Shown here: one piece after another, positions 1 to 9,055 of the stretch
Numbering within the stretch: position 1 is the first letter of the stretch
Layout of the letters: every line of letters starts with the position of its first letter
Assembly (NCBI RefSeq): GCF_905147045.1
Contig: NC_065914.1
Location: 6,572,001 to 6,636,000, forward strand
DNA from: Nymphalis io
Lineage: Eukaryota > Arthropoda > Insecta > Lepidoptera > Nymphalidae
DNA length: 64,000 nt
Direction: 5' to 3'
Made by a program: the position numbers and the translations under genes
The notes under the pieces: generated by a model
The model's database searches: none
The model's input: the letters and a program-made list of their open reading frames with translations, nothing else
Told to the model about the DNA's origin: nothing

Positions 1-211
1 TATATAATAGATAATGTTCTCTCATTAGTAATGTCTGTGTTCGTGAAACTTTCTAATTCTCCTGGTTGACTAGATGCCAACGATTTTAATATATTTTTCT
101 GTTTGAAAACTTAAGGTTAATTAATGAAAATGTTGTATCTAACTAACTATTTAAGATTTTAGTTTTTTTTTATTAGCTACTTTAAAGTAAGTTTAATTTT
201 TTTACTATCAT

Positions 212-483
212 AATATTTAACTGCCGAGATGGCCCAGTGGTAAGAACGCGGGAATCCTAACCGATGATCGTGATTTCAAACCCGGGCAAGCACCACTGAA
301 TTTTCATGTGCTTAATTTGCGATTATAATTCATCTCGTGCTTTACGGTGAAGGAAAACATCGTGAGGAAACCTGCATGTGTCTAAGCTCCAAACCTTCTC
401 CTCAAAAAGAGGAGAGGAGGCCTTTAGCCCAGCAGTGGGACATTCACAGGCTGTTACGGATTACGGATACGGAATATTTAACT
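212..483 (+). repeat. Repeat B SINE (tRNA-derived), with target-site duplication
   Basis: This copy starts at 223 with GCCGAGATGGCCCAGTGG, which resembles a polymerase III box A. A box B-like GATTTCAAACCCGGGC follows near 274. The body contains GGAAAACATCGTGAGGAAAC and ends in a conserved 3' block (CAGCAGTGGGACATTCACAG). An 11-bp direct repeat AATATTTAACT flanks it at 212-222 and 473-483, which is the signature of retroposition. Compared with the fuller copy at 40401, it lacks the central segment between the GTGTCT and AAGCTCCAAACC blocks. It is not a functional tRNA because no cloverleaf continues past box B. Confidence 0.85.
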
Positions 484-2362
484 AATACAGATAAGTCATA
501 ATGCCCTGACTAACTAAGGATGGACAATATACCAAAACTGTTCGTAAAGCCTACTTAAAAGTAATCTTGAATGATTTAATCTATATCTAAAACATTATCT
601 TACTAGGTTAAGGTCTTCGAGCTTATTACCATATAGTAATTAAAAAAAAAAAACAAATTATGTAAATTTCCGTTCACATTCTTAATGAGTCTTGACTCTT
701 TTTATTAAACTATTTTACTATGTAGGTTTTATTTTTATCACAGATAAAAAATATATAATTTATGAAATATTTAACTCAAAAATAAGACTATGATTATATA
801 GATATTAAAACTGGTGTGTTTTATTGGTGTCTTTAAAAAACTTGAAATTGAATAATTTGTTTGATTTATTCATATTTTGATACCAATTTACTTTATTACA
901 TGTATTTTACATGTATAATTGGAAATTTCCCGGTTGCTTTACCGCCATTAATTTTCATTGCAGCCATCTTGGATTGCGTTCAGTAGTATTACGTAATGCG
1001 GCGAGTCAATGATCTATTGTAAAAAGAATAATTGATTTGTTTCGTTATTAAATAATCGATAAAATTAAACATTAATTTGTAAAAATATTATGTTTAAACA
1101 CTCATTACATTTTTTTAATCGTTTTCATTAAACGTTTAAAATCCATAACAAGACTAAAAAGTAAATGGCTGTTTGAAAAGTTGCCATTCACAACTACCGG
1201 TTAAAATTAAATTGAATCAGAAATTCGTTCAGATAAATCACAGTTACACATGAAAGAGATCGAACGCGTAGTGAAAGTTAGAAGTTTCTAGAAGTGTTAG
1301 AATGTAGGGCGGTTAATCCGAAGACGGATCGTTGTTTCGTAATCACTTGTGTAACAGTCGGCTGCATTTTTGCAAATGGCCGCCCTCGATTTTAATGTGA
1401 CAAAATTTCCATATTAATTTTTATTAGCTAATAATCAATAAATTATTGCAAGATTGATTTTAATCATTAAAATTATGACCATTTTAATGCGTCATTTAAA
1501 AATATGACCGACATTACTTAATTTTTATCTTTATTGAAAAAAAAAATCAATAAGATTGTAATCACTTAAATGATAATTAAATAAAATTTAAATTAAAATA
1601 TACATATATTTTAATTTATGAAACGTTAATCATTCCTTGTTTTATAATACCTTCGGGTATTCAGAATTATTTTATTAAAAAAAATCAAATCCCGCCAATT
1701 CCTTTGTCATTTTGACATTTACTAATGCATTTAAAGAGAATGCGTTTTAATGCAATATCGTGAATAAGCCAACCTTGGGTGCAACAATAAAGTCCGTTCA
1801 CCACATGAGTAATCGTTTAATATTAGCTTAATTTATATAAAGGTTGCTCTACACGTTCGTTCTTTGATAAATAAAATTATAACTTTCATGATTTTTTTTA
1901 ATGTTATAATAATGATCATTTTATTTTTTATTAATTTATGTAATCATACAAAAACAAACCAGTTACTACTGTCTGTTTTTGTCATAAAACTCCAGACTAA
2001 TTATAATTATTTAAAAAGTTGAGTGAGCCAGTTTAATCACAAACAAGGAACAGGAAATTTGAAATCCATGTCTTACTAAATAACCGCCTTCGCCTATCAA
2101 AAAAATTAAAAAAAAAAAACTATCGATAAATACGATATAGCTTGATATCTAGCATATACAACACATAACTAACAACCTAATTAAAAAAAGCTAGCAACAC
2201 CGTAACATACATACGTGTATAGAATATTTTACAATACTTTCTGACGTTACATCATTAGTTTACATTTTAATGTTATCTTAATATTCATTCAATGTACAAG
2301 TGCAATATCTCATAAAATTATATAAAGCCTATCTCATTGTAAGACACTTAAATAATTATAGA
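484..2362. other. AT-rich stretch without a recognised gene
   Basis: No coding exon was recognised here on either strand. A slightly less AT-rich patch at about 940-1410 contains two YY1/Pho-like words (GCCATCTTGG near 962 and AAATGGCCGCC near 1375), which could mark a distal regulatory element. Nothing else supports that. Confidence 0.3.
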
Positions 2363-2628
2363 CGAGCAGGTTGGCATGGTTGGTAGATACTTGCATTTCA
2401 CGCCGAAGGTTGTGGGTTCGATTCACACCCAGGACAGATATTTGTGTGCATGAACATGTTTGTTTGTCCTGTGTCTCGGTGTAATTATCTATATAATAAT
2501 GTATTTACAACAGAAAAGTAGTATATTATGAAGTATATCAGTTGTCTGGTTTCTATAGTACAAGTTCTGCTTAATTTGGGATCAGAAGGCCGTGTGTGGA
2601 TAATGTCCCAGGATATTATTTTTATTAC
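2363..2628 (+). repeat. Repeat D SINE (tRNA-derived)
   Basis: The head GGTTGGCATGGTTGGTAG (box A-like) is followed by GTGGGTTCGATTCACACCC (box B). The body includes ATGAACATGTTTGTTTGTCC and CAGTTGTCTGGTTTC, and the tail is a T/A-rich run. The other long copies are at 29449-29711 and 38683-38941 on the opposite strand, and a short piece is at 39040-39115. The shared sequence defines the family. A repeat A copy follows directly. Confidence 0.8.
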
Positions 2629-2644
2629 ATAAATATACATAAGT

Positions 2645-2880
2645 TACTTGGCGGTAGGGCTTTGTGCAAGCTCGTCTGGGTAGCTACCACGCACTCATCA
2701 AATATCCTAGCAAAACAGCGGTACTTAATATTGTTGTGTTCCGATTTGAAGGTTGATGTCAGTGTAACTATCACAACGGACATAACATCTTAGTTACCAA
2801 GGTTGGTGGTGCATTGGCAATGTTAGGAATGGCTAATATTTCTTACAATGCGATTGTCTATGGGCGGTTTTTCTAACCTA
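2645..2880 (+). repeat. Repeat A copy, diverged
   Basis: It begins with GGCGGTAGGGCTTTGTGCAA and continues through the family's CCAAGGTTGGTGGTGCATTG block, but it lacks a clean A-rich end. It is much more mutated than the copy at 57387. Confidence 0.75.
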
Positions 2881-2949
2881 ACCAAAAGATAAACAGCGAT
2901 TATATATCTATTATGTATAAGTAAATATTAACCCTTAAATGTTCCACTG

Positions 2950-3140
2950 TGGTATTCTATAAGAGCAAACTCGAAACTCACCACGGAAAACGGTCATTAA
3001 ATATCAGGACGTGATAAGCGACATTGACCATAATAATCATGACATTTCAAGAATACACGCATCAAAATAGTATATCACCCTAAGTCGGTTGTCGACATTT
3101 CACGGGTGATTAATAAAGTTAGTTCATACAGAATAGCACT
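2950..3140 (+). mobile_element. Repeat E MITE, copy 1
   Basis: The ends are inverted relative to each other: the left end reads GTGGTATTCTATAAGAGC, and the right end reverse-complements to GTGCTATTCTGTATGAAC. The interior shares the words ACACGCATCAAAATAGTATA and ACATTTCACGGGTGATTA with copies at 4830, 18786 and 47586. No coding capacity. The size and inverted ends suggest a non-autonomous DNA transposon. Confidence 0.65.
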
Positions 3141-4068
3141 GCCTTTAAATCTTATATCCTGTAACTAGGTCAACAAACTACCTACGCATAATTAATAACC
3201 ATTCTTTGAATGGCAAGCACAAATGCAGCGCTTGAGAATTTGTTCCTAGTCTAATTAGCAGCCGCTTCACTTTATGTCCTTAAGATTGTTATGATAAAAT
3301 TCCGTTCTAAAGTATTGACAAACAGACGGCTCCGAAAAAGAACCCTATACAGTTTGAAAGTAGAGACGGAAACAAAATTAAAAAAAATCTGTAAAATTTT
3401 GACTAAAATCGATTTTAAATCATTCGATTTAAATCTAGAAACGATTGCAACACTAATCCAACGCTTACATATTAAGCTAGGTGTGGTAAAGCTCGTTTAA
3501 ATCTAGATTCTAGACCAGGGCCGGTCACGCGAGACATTTTCACATACTGCAATTTATACCTTATTAAAAAGACTGTAAGTAACATAATCCTATAACACAT
3601 CAATGTTGCAAGTTTTATAATACATTACAAAAAGCAAAACGTAATATACGTGTTATGTACTTTCACAAGTATATAAATAAGTGTGTATTTATGTTCCTAT
3701 ATAACTTATGATTAATCAATTGGGATGGTATGATAATCGTTTCATGAAATAAATAATTTTAAACTATTGTGAACCAACAATCACTTGATCCCGTTTATTC
3801 AACATTTGTTCAAATTGTTATTACATAATTTCACAAAATTTATATATATAGGATATTTTTTTCAAATACTTTTATATAGTCTAGCCTATATCAAATAAAA
3901 ATACAAAGTTGATTTGGTATAGTTGAATCTCTGAAACTAACCTTTTCGTCTCAATAATATTTAAATTGTCAAAATTTAACGTGGAAGGCAGAACCACGAA
4001 GGCCAGCCAATATTAAAATAATTTTTAAAAGTTAATGAATTGCTTAACCAATTATTATTTTGTTTTAG
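3141..4068. other. Probable intron of the SVWC gene; no exon recognised
   Basis: I looked for a signal-peptide exon ending in splice phase 1 that would join the exon at 4069. None was convincing. The 69-codon open frame at 3291-3500 has no hydrophobic leader and no suitable donor. Confidence 0.4.
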
Positions 4069-4257
4069 ATTTCCCCGGAATGTGTTTCGCTTCAACTCGC
4101 TGTGCAACCGTCGAGCCCTCGAACTCCTGGGACCTGGCACCATTCTGTGGCCGCAGCACCTGTGTCGTCAGTGAGGACACTCCTCCCAGGCTTCTGGAAC
4201 TCGTCGAGGACTGTGGACCCCTCCCTATCGCTAACCCTAAATGCAAACTTGACACCG
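4069..4257 (+). CDS. SVWC (Vago-like) secreted protein, internal exon
   Basis: This exon encodes the first two thirds of a small cysteine-rich protein. It begins after a good acceptor (TTTTGTTTTAG) and ends at G|GTAAG in phase 1, which fits the next exon at 5028. Visible motifs are CFASTRC, FCGRSTC, VEDCGP and NPKC, giving six cysteines here. Together with the CC and FTC of the next exon this matches the eight-cysteine single von Willebrand factor type C domain of arthropod Vago-type proteins, with one additional N-terminal cysteine. Such proteins are secreted and induced by infection or nutritional stress; that role is from the family, not visible here. The reading frame upstream of 4069 is intron, so the signal peptide must lie on an earlier exon, probably outside the window. 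Family call fairly sure; exact function unknown. Confidence 0.82.
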
Positions 4258-4418
4258 GTAAGATAAATATAATAATGATTACGTAATAAGTATTGAGAGA
4301 AGTTCTGTCATGTCATATTCTTAATTAGTATTATATACATTAACATTTCTTTATTCAGTATATAAGCATTAAACTTATCTATTGATAGTCAAAAAATAGA
4401 GCATATAAGTGTAAACCG

Positions 4419-4706
4419 CTGGTGGCAGAGCTTTGTGCAAGCTCGTTTGGGTAGGTACCACCCACTCATCAGATATTCTACCGCAAAACAGCAGTATTTG
4501 TTATTGTTGTGTTGTGTGAAGGGTGAGTGAGCCAGTGTAATTACAGGCACAAGGGACATAACATCTTAGTTCCCAAGGTTGGTGGCGCATTGGTGATGTA
4601 GGCGATGGTTAACATTTCTTACAATGCCAATGTCTATGGGCGTTGGTGACCACTTACCATCAGGTGGCCCATATGCTCGTCCGACTTCCTATTCTATAAA
4701 AAAAAA
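4419..4706 (+). repeat. Repeat A copy, full length, within the SVWC intron
   Basis: It runs from CTGGTGGCAGAGCTTTGTGC to CTTCCTATTCTATAAAAAAA, so both family ends are present. It lies in the intron between the two recognised SVWC exons. Confidence 0.85.
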
Positions 4707-4829
4707 CTACCATCGGATTGGAAAAGCCGATAACCTGAAAATAACTGACATAGAAACGCTGCGAAAATCTTTGACAATTAAAAAGATTGACTTTCTACTT
4801 CAATATATAAAATATTAAATACATAATGT

Positions 4830-4985
4830 ATAGCATCTTATTAGCAGTATTACTTACCCGTGAAATGTTGACAACCGAGTTACGTCGATATACTATTTTG
4901 ATGCGTGATTATTACGGTCAATGTTGATTATCATTTTCTGACATTCCACGACCGTTTTCTGCGATGGGCTCTTCTATAAAAGTAG
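4830..4985 (-). mobile_element. Repeat E MITE, copy 2 (partly degraded)
   Basis: It shares CCCGTGAAATGTTGACAA and TATACTATTTTGATGCGTG with the other E copies, in the opposite orientation to copy 1. The right end GGGCTCTTCTATAAAAG resembles the family terminus; the left terminus is poor. It is intronic in the SVWC gene and ends about 40 bp before the next exon. Confidence 0.55.
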
Positions 4986-5027
4986 TTTAAATAATAAACG
5001 AAAAGTACATCAACTTTTTTATTTCAG

Positions 5028-5164
5028 AAAAAACCAACAAAACTGCTCCATTCCCTGGCTGCTGCCCGATCTTCACTTGCGAGGATGGAGCTAAGTTAGA
5101 ATACCCAGAGCTACCCACCCCTCCCCCAGAAGGCGAGGCTAAAAAGGAGGAGACGAAAGCCTAA
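5028..5164 (+). CDS. SVWC (Vago-like) secreted protein, last exon
   Basis: Starts after a strong acceptor (CTTTTTTATTTCAG); the first two bases complete a Glu codon begun by the previous exon. It encodes FPGCCPIFTCEDG, the typical CC...C close of an SVWC domain, and then a short low-complexity tail rich in Pro, Glu and Lys (TPPPEGEAKKEETKA) ending in TAA at 5162-5164. The charged tail lies outside the cysteine domain and is probably disordered. N-K-T upstream of the CC is a possible N-glycosylation site. The two exons together give about 108 residues of mature protein, in the normal size range for the family. Confidence 0.82.
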
Positions 5165-5548
5165 ATTAAAAATAGTTTTTAAATTTCTGTGAATGAGCGC
5201 ACAATTGACATACTACTTTCCCGCGTCCATTTAATTTAGTTTTTTTTTTTAAATCATGTTTTCAATAGCCAATCGTTGTTTATGGATAGAGGTGACTTTT
5301 TTCACCGCTTTCTAATTTTAGTATGACTAACAATTAACTATTGTTCGAAATTCAAAGCGGTTTCCTATTTCCGGTCTCATTCAAACAGCTATGACAAAAC
5401 TTTTGTCGTTTGTTAGGAGTTGAGTTTTAATGTTGTCGTCACGTACGATTTTGGGTTTTTTTTAGAAGTTTATCGGCCTTTTTTTACTTGAATACCTGCC
5501 TATTATAAGTAAAGTTTGTGATATTGATTAATAATAGTTAAGACATTC

Positions 5549-5554
5549 AATAAA
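5549..5554 (+). terminator. Polyadenylation signal AATAAA of the SVWC gene
   Basis: This canonical AATAAA lies about 385 bp downstream of the SVWC stop codon. It makes a plausible 3' end; the interval 5165-5548 would be the 3' UTR and contains no recognised repeat. Confidence 0.5.
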
Positions 5555-5859
5555 AAATACAAAATTTCTAATAACGAATTTTTATTTAAACCTTTTCACC
5601 CTCAATTAATTCATAGTTCATTGACAACCAGTAATTGTATGCCGTTGCAACGGAGAAAGAATCATTGATATAAAACACTAAGATTTTTTCTTTAAATAGA
5701 CTAAATCGTGATGTCAGTGCTTTTGGTGTCTGGTTTTCCAAGTTTATTTCTTATTTGCCTGTTTTTTTTTAATTCATGGCAACACTATTTGCAATTTCAT
5801 TATATAATATTTATTGTCTTCTGGTTTTATTTACACATATATGCTACCTTTTTAGTAAT

Positions 5860-6073
5860 CCAGGTGGCACAGTGGTTAGAACGCGTGAATCTTAACCCAT
5901 AATAGCTCCAACAGACAAGCTTTAATTATTTTTTACGTATTTAATTTGTGTTAATAATCTCGTGCTCCGCAGTGAAAGAGAATATCGTGAGGAAACCTGT
6001 ATGTGTCTGTTTTAAATGTAATTTTGCCACATTTAAATCAACAGATCCGCAATGACCGGTCCATTGCTCTCCC
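5860..6073 (+). repeat. Repeat B SINE, 5' part, split by the Harbinger insertion
   Basis: Begins GTGGCACAGTGGTTAGAACG and continues through CTCGTGCTCCGCAGTGAA and ATCGTGAGGAAACCTG. The sequence directly after the Harbinger compound (GACCTTTTCCTCAAAAA at 7246) continues the same SINE, matching the consensus AACCTTCTCCTCAAAA block. The compound therefore landed inside this already diverged SINE. Confidence 0.7.
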
Positions 6074-6076
6074 TTA
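6074..6076 (+). repeat. Left target-site duplication TTA of the Harbinger compound
   Basis: TTA lies immediately before the terminus GGCCTCTGCCTCGAATTTTG and is repeated at 7243-7245 after the other end. Three-base TWA duplications are characteristic of PIF/Harbinger transposition. Confidence 0.75.
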
Positions 6077-6565
6077 GGCCTCTGCCTCGAATTTTGCGGG
6101 CAGCGGGGCGGCGGCGGCGGCGGCGCGGCAGCGGAGCGGGCAACGCATACCTGTTCTCCAAACTAGCGGGCAGATCGCGCGGCACTATAGCGGTGTAGTG
6201 TTGTGTTCGTGGTTGTGTTGTCGAGATATTTGTTTTTATTCGCGAACGAAATGTCTGAAAAACGGCGACATCTTTTTGATTCAAATTTATTCCTAACGCT
6301 CGATTTATTGTGGGCAAAAGAAGAAGTGGATCCCTACTATAGGGCAAGGAAAATAAATGGCGAGTTTTATCGAAATTATGAAGAACAGAGACAAAATCCC
6401 GACAAATTCTACGACTAATAATTGGTTAATTATTCTTCTATTTTTATGGTTCACATCTTTGCTGTTCCATATGGGTGTCCTCTCAAAGATTGCCGAAATA
6501 ATTAGCTCTTGCACGTCCGAAGACATTTTGATACGTCACGATTTTCGCGATTCGAGGCAGAGGCC
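6077..6565 (+). mobile_element. Harbinger-type deletion derivative, copy 1 of a head-to-head dimer
   Basis: It starts with the terminus GGCCTCTGCCTCGAATTTTG, a CGG-rich subterminal block, and a short leader. A transposase start follows at about 6251. The element then jumps into the reversed start of a MADF-type gene (start codon on the - strand at about 6531) and ends with GATTCGAGGCAGAGGCC. The complete element evidently had a transposase gene and a MADF gene reading inward from opposite ends, and an internal deletion joined their 5' parts near 6415. Positions 6077-6539 are an inverted copy of 6780-7242. This copy lacks about 185 bp of the MADF-side leader that copy 2 retains. Confidence 0.8.
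6251..6418 (+). pseudogene. Harbinger transposase N-terminal fragment (copy 1)
   Basis: Opens with ATG in the motif MSEKRRHLFDSN, then DPYYRARKINGEFYRNYEEQ and NPDKFYD. This resembles the region before the catalytic domain of PIF/Harbinger transposases (aromatic/Arg-rich segment, then a G-x-[FY]-x-x-L/Y block and a DP-x-[KR]-[FY] block). It breaks off at the deletion junction with a stop a few codons later. No catalytic DDE residues are encoded. An identical fragment is at 6901-7068 on the - strand. Confidence 0.65.
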
Positions 6566-6568
6566 TAA
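6566..6568. other. Central TAA between the two Harbinger copies
   Basis: The two termini face each other here: GAGGCAGAGGCC, TAA, GGCCTCTGCCTC. TAA fits a TWA target site, so copy 1 and copy 2 abut through one target-site unit. Confidence 0.7.
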
Positions 6569-6792
6569 GGCCTCTGCCTCGAATCTCGCGGGCAGCGGGG
6601 CGGCGGCGGCGGCGGCGCGGGAGCGGCAGGATCTTACGCGTATAATCAAATGGACCGACCCTCGAATACAGCGGTGCACGAGCGGCGCGGGGGCGGGCAA
6701 CGAGCGGTGCACTCCAGTCAAGCGGTGACCGCCCGCGTTGCGCGTCTGCATTGTAGGTATAGTGTTGTACATTTTTTTTGTGACGTATCAAA

Positions 6793-6900
6793 ATGTCTTC
6801 GGACGTGCAAGAGCTAATTATTTCGGCAATCTTTGAGAGGACACCCATATGGAACAGCAAAGATGTGAACCATAAAAATAGAAGAATAATTAACCAATTA
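6793..6900 (+). pseudogene. MADF-domain protein N-terminal fragment
   Basis: The frame starts MSSDVQELIISAIFERTPIW and continues NSKDVNHKNRRIINQL. This looks like the start of a MADF (Myb/SANT-like) domain: a hydrophobic helix, a P-x-[LI]-W turn, then a basic N-[RK]-R segment before the expected Trp-Glu-Glu. Harbinger elements carry a second, DNA-binding gene of Myb/MADF type next to the transposase, so the pairing is expected. The frame enters reversed transposase DNA at the deletion junction. The reciprocal fragment lies on the - strand near 6424-6531. Confidence 0.6.
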
Positions 6901-7068
6901 TTAGTCGTAGAATTTGTCGGGATTTTGTCTCTGTTCTTCATAATTTCGATAAAACTCGCCATTTATTTTCCTTGCCCTATAGTAGGGATCCACTTCTTCT
7001 TTTGCCCACAATAAATCGAGCGTTAGGAATAAATTTGAATCAAAAAGATGTCGCCGTTTTTCAGACAT
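6901..7068 (-). pseudogene. Harbinger transposase N-terminal fragment (copy 2)
   Basis: Same reading frame as the fragment at 6251, on the opposite strand and unchanged in translation. The lack of any divergence between the two suggests that the dimer formed recently or is kept uniform by gene conversion. Confidence 0.65.
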
Positions 7069-7242
7069 TTCGTTCGCGAATAAAAACAAATATCTCGACA
7101 ACACAACCACGAACACAACACTACACCGCTATAGTGCCGCGCGATCTGCCCGCTAGTTTGGAGAACAGGTATGCGTTGCCCGCTCCGCTGCCGCGCCGCC
7201 GCCGCCGCCGCCCCGCTGCCCGCAAAATTCGAGGCAGAGGCC

Positions 7243-7262
7243 TTAGACCTTTTCCTCAAAAA
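7243..7262 (+). repeat. Right TTA duplication and continuation of the split SINE B
   Basis: TTA (7243-7245) repeats the left target site. It is followed by GACCTTTTCCTCAAAAA, the continuation of the repeat B copy interrupted at 6073. The remaining SINE 3' block is missing. Confidence 0.6.
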
Positions 7263-8490
7263 ACTGAAATATGACTGATTGTTGGAGATACCTGACGAAA
7301 CGGATAGATGAATAAAAATAAATAATAACTCAATAATTTATTTGGGAATAATTAATTTCACAAGTATAATAATAATACAGAATACATTAAGTCTCAACAC
7401 TTTAAATATGTATTATATAAACATACATCTATTTATGGTATATAACATAAATGAAAATAAAATAGAATATTCATTATAACACGGCGGAAAACTATGTTTT
7501 TTTTTTGTCAAACCTACGTAATTAATCATAGACAAGCGAATCATTACGATAACAGTCTATATAAATACAATTTTTTAACATTTTTTTATCTATATCTAAA
7601 CACAGACTTAATATTATATGATATTATATATTTTTAAAACATTATTATATGTTAAAATAAACAACTATATCGTTAAATCACAATTCTCCTAATAATTATT
7701 TTATATTGCACAAAATAGACATCGAACGCGTTATAATTACATCTTGAGCTGTCGTGTTACCAACAAGCGAACATTAAAAATGGCCGACCGTCGAAAGCGC
7801 GCGAAAACTTTGACAACTGTCGTTGTAGAAAGTTTTAAAATCGTTTATTATTATTTTTTTAATTTTAAAATTAAACTGAACGAATATGTATTATTATTTT
7901 AAAATATTTTTTTTGCGAAAAATACATCTATATTTATATAGTTTTCATGAAAATATATTTGAGTATGTCAATGCGAAAATAATTTTAAAATATTTTTTTT
8001 TTTTAATATATTTTTTTTGTTTTTTTTTTTTTTTTTATTATTACTGTTATACTATTATTTGCAACGTTCTATATAAATAATCATAGACTAAAATAAATAT
8101 TATAGGTCATGTTATTTTGCATCAACATACTCGTTTGTGCTACTATTTCAATGAAAAATAAAAAAAATGATATGTCAATATATTGTACATTTTAATGACT
8201 GAAAAAAAATTAGAAAGAATAAATTACGACTTTTATCTTATATTTTATTAAAAAAAAGAGGTAGTGTAAGGAAGAAAAATGATCGTTTCGATTTCAAAAC
8301 CTTAATAAGTATGAAAATAGCACTGGTTCTCAAACTTTGCATGACGTCACCATTAAAATATTCCTATTTTATATACATTTATAGAATAATTCCTCTCATA
8401 TTGACCTTTTTTATTATACTTATTAAATACATTTTTTTCATTATTTTACTACCGAAGATATGCTTCAAACAATGAAGTGATGTTATATTA
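7263..8490. other. AT-rich stretch without a recognised gene
   Basis: Mostly poly-A/T tracts (for example 7990-8035). A short less AT-rich patch at 7730-7830 contains AAAATGGCCGACCGTCGAAA and opens a 64-codon-scale frame, but that frame has no recognisable domain and runs into poly-T. I see no gene. Confidence 0.35.
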
Positions 8491-8495
8491 ACACG

Positions 8496-8602
8496 GAACT
8501 ACGTGGTCAGTACGAGTGAAAGATCACACATTACAGTGTTTTGTCTCTTTATATATCACGCAACACATGAATTCAATTGTAGAACATCTGATCACGTAGT
8601 TC
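8496..8602. repeat. Short inverted repeat, possible MITE remnant
   Basis: GAACTACGTGGTCAG at 8496-8510 is inverted, with one mismatch, at 8588-8602 (CTGATCACGTAGTTC). The intervening about 77 bp has no coding sequence. Confidence 0.4.
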
Positions 8603-8796
8603 AATTAATAATCCAATCCAATTTGCACAGATGTATACAACGACCTGTCAAATTTGACATAAACAGAAAACAAATATGACGTCATTAATAAATAATACTA
8701 AAGGTTTATTGTAAATAAGACATTATTAAAGTCATTCAATGTTTAATTTCGCAATCCATGATACTGTGTTCAGTGCTATTGTGTGTTGTTTAATTT

Positions 8797-9055
8797 TTTT
8801 TATTGTATAGGTAGGCAGATGGGCAAACGGGCAAATGGTAAGTGGTCACCACCGCCATTAGATTGGCGAAATAGGAAATATTAATCATACATCGCCACTG
8901 CGCTACCAGCCTTGGGAACTGAGATGTTGTTTGCCTTGTGCCTGTAATTACACTGGCTCACTCACCCTTCAAGCCGGAACTCAACGATATTAAGTATTGC
9001 TGCTTAGCGGTAGGTACAATGCGTAACCTACCCAGACGGGTTCGCTCAAGGCCAT
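8797..9055 (-). repeat. Repeat A copy, diverged
   Basis: T-rich start, then GGTAAGTGGTCACCACCGCC, CCAGCCTTGGGAACTGAGAT and CTCACTCACCCTTCAA. The head is altered (TACCCAGACGGGTTCGCTCA). Confidence 0.75.

Larger units (their letters stand above)
6569..7242 (-). mobile_element. Harbinger-type deletion derivative, copy 2 of a head-to-head dimer
   Basis: It begins at the MADF-side terminus GGCCTCTGCCTCGAATCTCG, followed by a GC-rich leader of about 220 bp. A MADF-type start comes next at 6793 on the + strand, then the deletion junction, and then the reversed transposase start, ending at GAATTTTGC/GGCC-type terminus at 7242. Its transposase-side 463 bp (6780-7242) are the reverse complement of 6077-6539. 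Translated frames from the two arms are identical on both strands, so sequence identity is essentially complete. Confidence 0.8.

Noticed and set aside
223..300. A functional tRNA gene
   Set aside because: Box A- and box B-like words are present, but no cloverleaf arms; the sequence belongs to a dispersed SINE with target duplications. The same holds for the heads of repeats C and D.
4055..4255. 66-codon - strand frame opposite the SVWC exon
   Set aside because: Antisense shadow of a real exon with strong splice sites.
6100..6150. CpG island or promoter at the GC-rich block
   Set aside because: The block is part of the transposon end and recurs at 6600 and 7200.
6033..7274. Six overlapping 70-159 codon open frames on both strands that look like genes
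   Set aside because: They are mirror frames of the inverted Harbinger dimer; only the transposase and MADF starts make biological sense, and both are cut off.
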